A stretch of 43,496 nucleotides of DNA, from assembly GCA_013619155.1 (NCBI GenBank), contig JABXKT010000024.1, forward strand, positions 1 to 43,496, given 5' to 3'. Below are positions 42,935 through 43,496 of the stretch, piece after piece. The position numbers and the translations under genes are program-made. The DNA is from Desulfobacteraceae bacterium (GTDB lineage: Bacteria; Desulfobacterota; Desulfobacteria; Desulfobacterales; Desulfolunaceae). The notes under the pieces are model-generated. The model had not been told where the DNA came from and ran no database searches. It was given only the letters and a program-made list of their open reading frames with translations. Each line of letters opens with the position of its first letter. Position 1 is the first letter of the stretch.

Positions 42935-43496
42935 TGTCCGATACAGATACCGATACCGAGTGCTGGAATACCAAGGCCATATCCACCGCCATCAAGGCGG
43001 AAAAAATGCTCTGGGGCAAAAATAACGAGGGCATTCAGGCCTGGATGTATGAATCCGGGCTCTGCCTGGCCACCATCCGAAGCGCCCATCTTGGCTGGCA
43101 ATCGAGAAATTCCCAACGTCCCGCCGAAGGCTGGGGCATCCAGGGGGTGGACAAGGTCCACCTCCCCGAAGGGATCACCATTCCCATCATTTGCGAAAGA
43201 GTCCTCAAACGTATCGTCATCTTCCGCATGGGGCACGGCCACGACGGCGACTACCATACCGTCGAGGGAAGCGCCCCCGTCCCCTTGATCCTATCCGGGG
43301 ACCCAAAACGCGTGGCCTTCATACGAGGGGAGTTAGACGCCCTCCTCCTCCACCAGGAGCTCAAAGGAGAATGGACCGTGGCCGCCACAGGCGGCTTGCC
43401 CGTATCTCTCTTCGAAGGACTCCTGCATGAGGCCCAGGAGGCCCGTCTCATCACCACGACACACGATAAGACGCCGCTCACCCCCTGGCACCCCAC
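42934..43496 (+). CDS. Unrecognised protein, partial (cut by window end)
   Basis: A frame of at least 187 codons, open to the end of the window. ATG 42934 overlaps the stop of the gloB-like gene as TAATG, so translation is probably coupled. The product starts MSDTDTDTECWNTKAISTAI and is soluble; segments such as AWMYESGLCLATIRSAHLGW, VLKRIVIFRMGHGHDGDYHTV and VAFIRGELDALLLHQELKGEW are visible. The G-H-G-H-D-G-D stretch is His/Asp-rich and might bind metal, which is speculative. I cannot assign a family. Confidence 0.7.
   Translation, partial: MSDTDTDTECWNTKAISTAIKAEKMLWGKNNEGIQAWMYESGLCLATIRSAHLGWQSRNSQRPAEGWGIQGVDKVHLPEGITIPIICERVLKRIVIFRMGHGHDGDYHTVEGSAPVPLILSGDPKRVAFIRGELDALLLHQELKGEWTVAATGGLPVSLFEGLLHEAQEARLITTTHDKTPLTPWHP

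Overview
The window looks like chromosomal DNA of a motile, piliated Gram-negative bacterium. It carries a polar-type flagellar cluster with FlaG, two PilT-type motor ATPases, a lipobox protein and GC-rich mosaic repeats with GCCTCCGGCGGC ends. It also has IMP cyclohydrolase and AICAR transformylase as separate genes. From memory this fits the Desulfobacterota (deltaproteobacterial sulfate reducers such as Desulfobacterales); no gene here fixes the genus and no database was searched.

Layout. 1-2.7 kb: an NRDE-family gene converges on rarA across a repeat element. 2.9-5.1 kb: der, then two tandem tRNA-Glu/tRNA-Lys pairs, each with its own promoter and terminator. 5.2-7.9 kb: the Trk potassium system, with an intact trkH and a trkA broken by a deletion plus frameshift. 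8.4-13.8 kb, plus strand: a FliS-like gene, flagellin (sigma-28-type promoter), fliD, fliS, a FlgN/FliT-like gene and flaG. 14.2-16.7 kb: ispD and a large protein ending in an HPr domain. 17-24 kb: a housekeeping block on the minus strand (dnaG-rpoD, tRNA-CAT, nif3, a zinc-ribbon gene, rnpB). 24-27 kb: hisB with a lipoprotein gene, and a response regulator with an HD-GYP domain. 27.6-31.1 kb: AI-2E-type permease, TerB/DnaJ protein, rsmE and yfcE-like phosphodiesterase. 31.1-31.9 kb: the densest repeat cluster. 31.9-34.7 kb: two pilT-type ATPases and a small Sm-like protein. 34.9-36.8 kb: a Nudix hydrolase and a MerR-type HTH protein with internal repeats, broken by an exact 34-bp tandem duplication. 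37-40.3 kb: a solute-binding-like protein without a signal peptide and split purH. 41-43.5 kb: two metallo-beta-lactamase-fold hydrolases and two unrecognised genes, the last cut by the window edge.

The points most worth a second look are the two genes broken by structural changes (trkA and the HTH-repeat gene), the mosaic repeat family whose hairpin stems change in a compensatory way between copies, the HPr-domain protein with a large unrecognised N-terminal region, and several structured intergenic regions. I saw no CRISPR array, IS element, prophage or complete defence system. Most of the window is core-genome content.
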